Assembly: GCA_022711355.1 (NCBI GenBank)
Contig: JAKLFE010000034.1
Span: forward strand, 1 to 50,510
Reading direction: 5' to 3'
DNA length: 50,510 nucleotides
DNA from: Spirochaetota bacterium
Lineage (GTDB): Bacteria > Spirochaetota > Spirochaetia > Treponematales > Rectinemataceae
In this document: one piece after another, positions 47,744 to 50,510 of the stretch
Layout of the letters: each line of letters begins with the position of its first letter
Numbering within the stretch: the first letter of the stretch is position 1
The notes under the pieces: model-generated
The model's input: only the letters and a program-made list of their open reading frames with translations
The model's database searches: none
Told to the model about the DNA's origin: nothing
Position numbers and translations under genes: made by a program

Positions 47744-48757
47744 ATGAGCATCCGGCTGAAGGATATCTCCGACGCGACCTCCTTCTCGGTCAACACGGTC
47801 TCCCGAGCTCTCCGGGGCGACCCCCGGATCAGCGAGGCGACCCGCGAGGCGATCGTCCGCAAGGCCGAGGAGCTCGGCTACATCCCCAACGCCATAGCCG
47901 GCATCATGCGCACCAACCGCTCGCGGACGATCGGCGTGGTCTCGGCCGACTCCTCCAACCCCTTCTTCGCCGAGGTGATCCTCGGCATCGAGGAGGCCGC
48001 CCGCAAGCTGGACCACAGCATCCTCCTGATCAACACCGAGGAGAAGGCGGAGAACGAGCGGGAGGCGATCAAGCTCCTCCTCGGCCGCCAGGTGGACGGC
48101 CTGGTCGTCTTCCCCGTCTACGACGATCCCGCGAACTTGGCCCTCTACCGCTCCCTGGAGATCCCCTTCCTCTTCGCGGGCAGGCGGGTGCGCGGGATCG
48201 AGGATCACTCGATCCTCCATGGCGACGTCGAGGGCCAGATCGAGGTGGTCGACCACCTCCTGGACAAGGGCCACCGCAAGATCCTCTACATAGCCGGGCC
48301 GGAGAACGTCAGCAACACGGTGGACCGCCTCGAGGGCTTCCGCGAGGCCTACCGCCGCCGCGGCCTCGAGCCGGACCCCGACCTCCTCCTGTCGAGCTCG
48401 GGGCACATCGAGGACAGCTACGCCAAGCTCAACCTCGCCCTCAACCGGGGGCGGGAGTTCTCCGCCGTCGTCTGCTTCAACGACCTGGTCGCGATCGGCG
48501 CCCTCAAGTCCCTCTTCGAGAACGACCGATCCGTCCCCCGCGAGGTCGAGGTCTTCGGCTTCGACAACCTGGCCATCTCCCAGTTCCTCAGGCCCTCCCT
48601 GAGCTCGGTCGACGTGCCCAAGTCCCGCCTCGGCCGCCTGGCGGTCGAGGAGCTCGTCGCCCACATCGAGGATCCGGAGCGGGAGTACCGCACGCTGCGC
48701 ATCAAGCCGAGGCTGGTCTTTAGGGAGACCACCTCGGACGCCAATCCCCAATCGTGA
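47744..48757 (+). CDS. LacI-family regulator of the ABC sugar operon
   Basis: 337 aa. Helix-turn-helix LKDISDATSFSVNTVSRALRG and hinge ELGYIPNAIAGIMRTNRS, then a sugar-binding-type effector domain (TIGVVSADSSNPFFAEVILG, VVCFNDLVAIGAL, FGFDNLAISQFLRPSLSSV). It is 21 bases upstream of the ABC binding-protein gene, so it probably regulates that operon and itself. Confidence 0.92.
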   Translation: MSIRLKDISDATSFSVNTVSRALRGDPRISEATREAIVRKAEELGYIPNAIAGIMRTNRSRTIGVVSADSSNPFFAEVILGIEEAARKLDHSILLINTEEKAENEREAIKLLLGRQVDGLVVFPVYDDPANLALYRSLEIPFLFAGRRVRGIEDHSILHGDVEGQIEVVDHLLDKGHRKILYIAGPENVSNTVDRLEGFREAYRRRGLEPDPDLLLSSSGHIEDSYAKLNLALNRGREFSAVVCFNDLVAIGALKSLFENDRSVPREVEVFGFDNLAISQFLRPSLSSVDVPKSRLGRLAVEELVAHIEDPEREYRTLRIKPRLVFRETTSDANPQS

Positions 48758-48778
48758 ATCGCGCTTAAGGAGGTTTCG

Positions 48779-50038
48779 ATGAAGATGAAGAAGAGGAATG
48801 CGACGAGGGTCCTCGCCGCCCTGGCCCTGGCCCTGCTCTGCCTGCCCGCGCTCTCGGCCAAGCCGGTCGAGATCGGCTTCTGGTCCCTGTTCACCGGGGG
48901 CGACGGGGAGTTCTTCGACGCCATGGTCAAGGAGTTCAACCGGACCCACCCGGATATCGTCGCGAAGACCGACACGGTGAAGTTCGACAACTACTACACC
49001 AAGCTCACCACGGCCCTATCGGCCAAGAACGCGCCGGACGTCGTGGTCGTGCACCAGGCCAACCTCCTGCAGTACGTGCCCAAGGGCGTGCTCTACCCCC
49101 TCGACGCGCAGCTCGCGAAGATGAAGGCCCCCTTGAGCGACTTCGTCGAGGCGCCCCTGGCCGCCTGCAAGTTCGACGGCAAGCTCTACTCCCTGCCCCT
49201 CGACGTCCACGCCATCATCATGTACTACAACAACGACCTCTTCGCGAAGGCCGGCGTGACCAAGGTCCCGCAGACCGCGGAGGAGCTCTTCGCCGCCGCC
49301 AAGGCCGTGCAGGAGAAGACCGGGGCCATGGGCCTCGCCGTCGACAACACCACCGCGAAGTACAAGGCCTACACCCTCACCCGCCTGTTCATGTCCATGC
49401 TCGAGCAGCAGGGCACGAGCATCCTGAGCGCGGACGCGAAGAAGGCCAACTTCAACAACAAGGCCGGCGAGGCCGCGCTCAAGACCCTCATCGACGAGGT
49501 CCAGCTCCACAAGGTCACTCCCGCCGGGCTCGACTACGACGGGGCCGTGAACGCCTTCAAGCTCGGCAAGGCCGCGATGCACTTCAACGGCGTCTGGGCC
49601 ACCGGGGCCTTCGAGTCCCAGCCCGGCCTGAACTTCACCGCCGTCCCCCTCCCGCCCCTCCTGGGCAAGAGCGCGGCCTGGGCCGGCTCCCACACCCTGG
49701 CCATCCCGGTGCAGAAGAAGATGGACCCCGCCAAGCTCGAGGCCGCGACGACCTTCATCCTCTGGATGACCGAGCACGGCGAGATGTGGGCCAAGGCCGG
49801 CCACATCCCCACCCGCAAGTCGGTCGCCTCCAAGCCCGAGTTCGCGGCCCTGCCCCACCGCAAGGACTACGTCGCCGCCTCGGCCTCCGTCGTGGCCCCG
49901 CCCCGCACCCCCGCCTGGGAGGAGATCTACACCAGGCTCTCCGACTTGCTCGAGGCCGCCGTGGCGAAGAACCAGGACCCGAAGGCCGCCCTGGCCGAGA
50001 TGGAGATCGCGGTCAACAAGATCATCGCCTCGTACTAG
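48779..50038 (+). CDS. ABC transporter sugar-binding protein (family 1)
   Basis: 419 aa. Signal peptide (VLAALALALLCLPALSA). Family 1 extracellular solute-binding features: IGFWSLFTGGDGEFFDAMVKEF, PDVVVVHQANLLQYV, KLYSLPLDVHAIIMYYN, AFKLGKAAMHFNGVW and the GHIPTRKSV tail motif. It binds a sugar or oligosaccharide for the permease that starts at 50234. AAGGAGG lies 5 bases before the ATG. Spirochaete homologues are usually lipoproteins; no lipobox is evident here. Confidence 0.92.
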   Translation: MKMKKRNATRVLAALALALLCLPALSAKPVEIGFWSLFTGGDGEFFDAMVKEFNRTHPDIVAKTDTVKFDNYYTKLTTALSAKNAPDVVVVHQANLLQYVPKGVLYPLDAQLAKMKAPLSDFVEAPLAACKFDGKLYSLPLDVHAIIMYYNNDLFAKAGVTKVPQTAEELFAAAKAVQEKTGAMGLAVDNTTAKYKAYTLTRLFMSMLEQQGTSILSADAKKANFNNKAGEAALKTLIDEVQLHKVTPAGLDYDGAVNAFKLGKAAMHFNGVWATGAFESQPGLNFTAVPLPPLLGKSAAWAGSHTLAIPVQKKMDPAKLEAATTFILWMTEHGEMWAKAGHIPTRKSVASKPEFAALPHRKDYVAASASVVAPPRTPAWEEIYTRLSDLLEAAVAKNQDPKAALAEMEIAVNKIIASY

Positions 50039-50144
50039 TATTCGAACGGGGCTGCCTGGATAGTGAGGAACCGCAGGGGCGTGGAGCCGCGGGGGGATCT
50101 CGGGAGGATGGATTGGCAAGGCCATTCCAGCCCTCTTATCCTTG

Positions 50145-50169
50145 CCTCTGTGCCTCTGTGCCTCTGTGG
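50145..50169. repeat. CTCTGTG repeat, half copy
   Basis: Three tandem CCTCTGTG units ending in G (50145-50152, 50153-50160, 50161-50169), matching the right arm of the element at 16846-16870. It lies within the 195-base gap between binding-protein and permease genes. No matching left arm is visible nearby, and nothing else is recognised in that gap. Confidence 0.6.
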
Positions 50170-50233
50170 TTAATCCCCTCTGAGGTAGCCCGTGTTTTCT
50201 AAGCGCGCTCGCTCTCGCGAAAGGTATCCATCT

Positions 50234-50510
50234 ATGGCGATTCCCGGTCAGAAGAACGCGAGGGACGGCCTTCTGTTCTCGCTGCCCTTCATCGGCGTCT
50301 ACGGCTTGTTCATGGTCTTCCCCCTCTGCTTCGGGCTCTTCATCAGCTTCTTCGACTGGGACATACTCTCGTCGAGGCGCTTTGTCGGGCTGGGCAACTA
50401 CGCGAAGCTCCTCGCCGACCCGACCTTCTACAGCTCGCTCTGGCATACGGTCCAGTTCGTCATCATGACCACGCCGCCCCTCATGGCCGCGGGCTTCGCG
50501 ATGGCCCTCC
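50234..50510 (+). CDS. ABC sugar permease (MalF/UgpA type), N-terminal part
   Basis: Runs off the right edge; 92 codons seen. The protein begins MAIPGQKNARDGLLFSLPFI and shows the first membrane helix, then LFISFFDWDIL, RFVGLGNYAKLLADPTFYSSL (the FVGLxNY motif of MalF/UgpA-type subunits) and the start of helix 2 (TVQFVIMTTPPLM). It is the first of the usually two permeases of the importer whose binding protein precedes it. The ribosome site is weak (AAAGG at about 10 bases). Confidence 0.88.
   Translation, partial: MAIPGQKNARDGLLFSLPFIGVYGLFMVFPLCFGLFISFFDWDILSSRRFVGLGNYAKLLADPTFYSSLWHTVQFVIMTTPPLMAAGFAMAL

Noticed and set aside
50145..50169. Tandem CCTCTGTG units as a CRISPR or microsatellite array
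   Set aside because: The units are 8 bases with no spacers and no cas genes nearby. They match the palindromic repeat at 16764-16870.

Overview
The window is very G+C-rich, with Shine-Dalgarno-led genes packed into operons. It most likely comes from a free-living, high-G+C spirochaete (phylum Spirochaetota). Supporting this are a large TPR protein resembling the Borrelia periplasmic-flagellar collar protein FlcA (25728-29156), a DUF2259 secreted protein, a bifunctional-nuclease/UVR fusion, a type III glutamine synthetase, several TRAP transporters and a PilZ protein. The lineage is inferred from gene content; there is no rRNA gene here.

Layout. 1-4469: housekeeping genes (start of rlmE, polyprenyl synthase, bifunctional nuclease, membrane-anchored PP2C phosphatase, proC). 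4589-9907: a glycerate/gluconate-type locus with a CdaR regulator, a GntP permease, a TPR protein, a glycerate kinase and a tiny soluble protein that joins a sugar-diacid sensor domain to only the signalling tip of a chemoreceptor. 9914-14263: a PilZ protein, a sigma-54 enhancer-binding protein and type III glutamine synthetase; paired palindromes and a good -24/-12 promoter suggest the activator drives the synthetase. 14253-19954: a quinone-oxidoreductase-like enzyme, a WYL regulator, an orphan membrane protein, a uracil/xanthine permease behind a structured leader with an intrinsic terminator, and a beta-lactamase-fold protein lacking the catalytic serine. 19973-22816: a dctP-M-Q TRAP operon with an IclR-type operator. 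22959-29983: a DUF2259 protein, a spirochaete-type membrane protein, a polyprenol/diacylglycerol-kinase-like protein, tRNA-Val(CAC), the FlcA-like protein and a secreted CBM48 protein.

30043-37631 (minus strand) holds a 2-hydroxyacid dehydrogenase and a six-gene lysine/diaminopimelate operon (dapB-dapA-dapD-dapC-lysA-asd). Every junction in the operon is a 4-base ATGA overlap. Upstream lies a lysine riboswitch that I could match element by element, with its own sigma-70 promoter. 37721-39622 is a GH5 glycosidase. 39644-45319 is a LacI-regulated unit: repressor, two operators, an EPSP-synthase-like enzyme that has lost several phosphoenolpyruvate-site residues, a TAXI binding protein and a fused TRAP permease. 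I consider this the strongest candidate for an undescribed catabolic system here. 45410-47537 is an atypical SDR with an MFS exporter. 47744-50510 is a LacI regulator and the start of an ABC sugar importer that runs off the window.

Cross-cutting signals: many genes have a -10 hexamer 5-7 bases before the start codon and no Shine-Dalgarno site, which implies leaderless mRNAs; a CTCTGTG-rich repeat occurs twice; an 11-base word, CGCGTTAGGCG, occurs five times; hairpins separate binding-protein and permease genes in both TRAP operons. Motif alignments to named families were made from memory of those families, without a database search.
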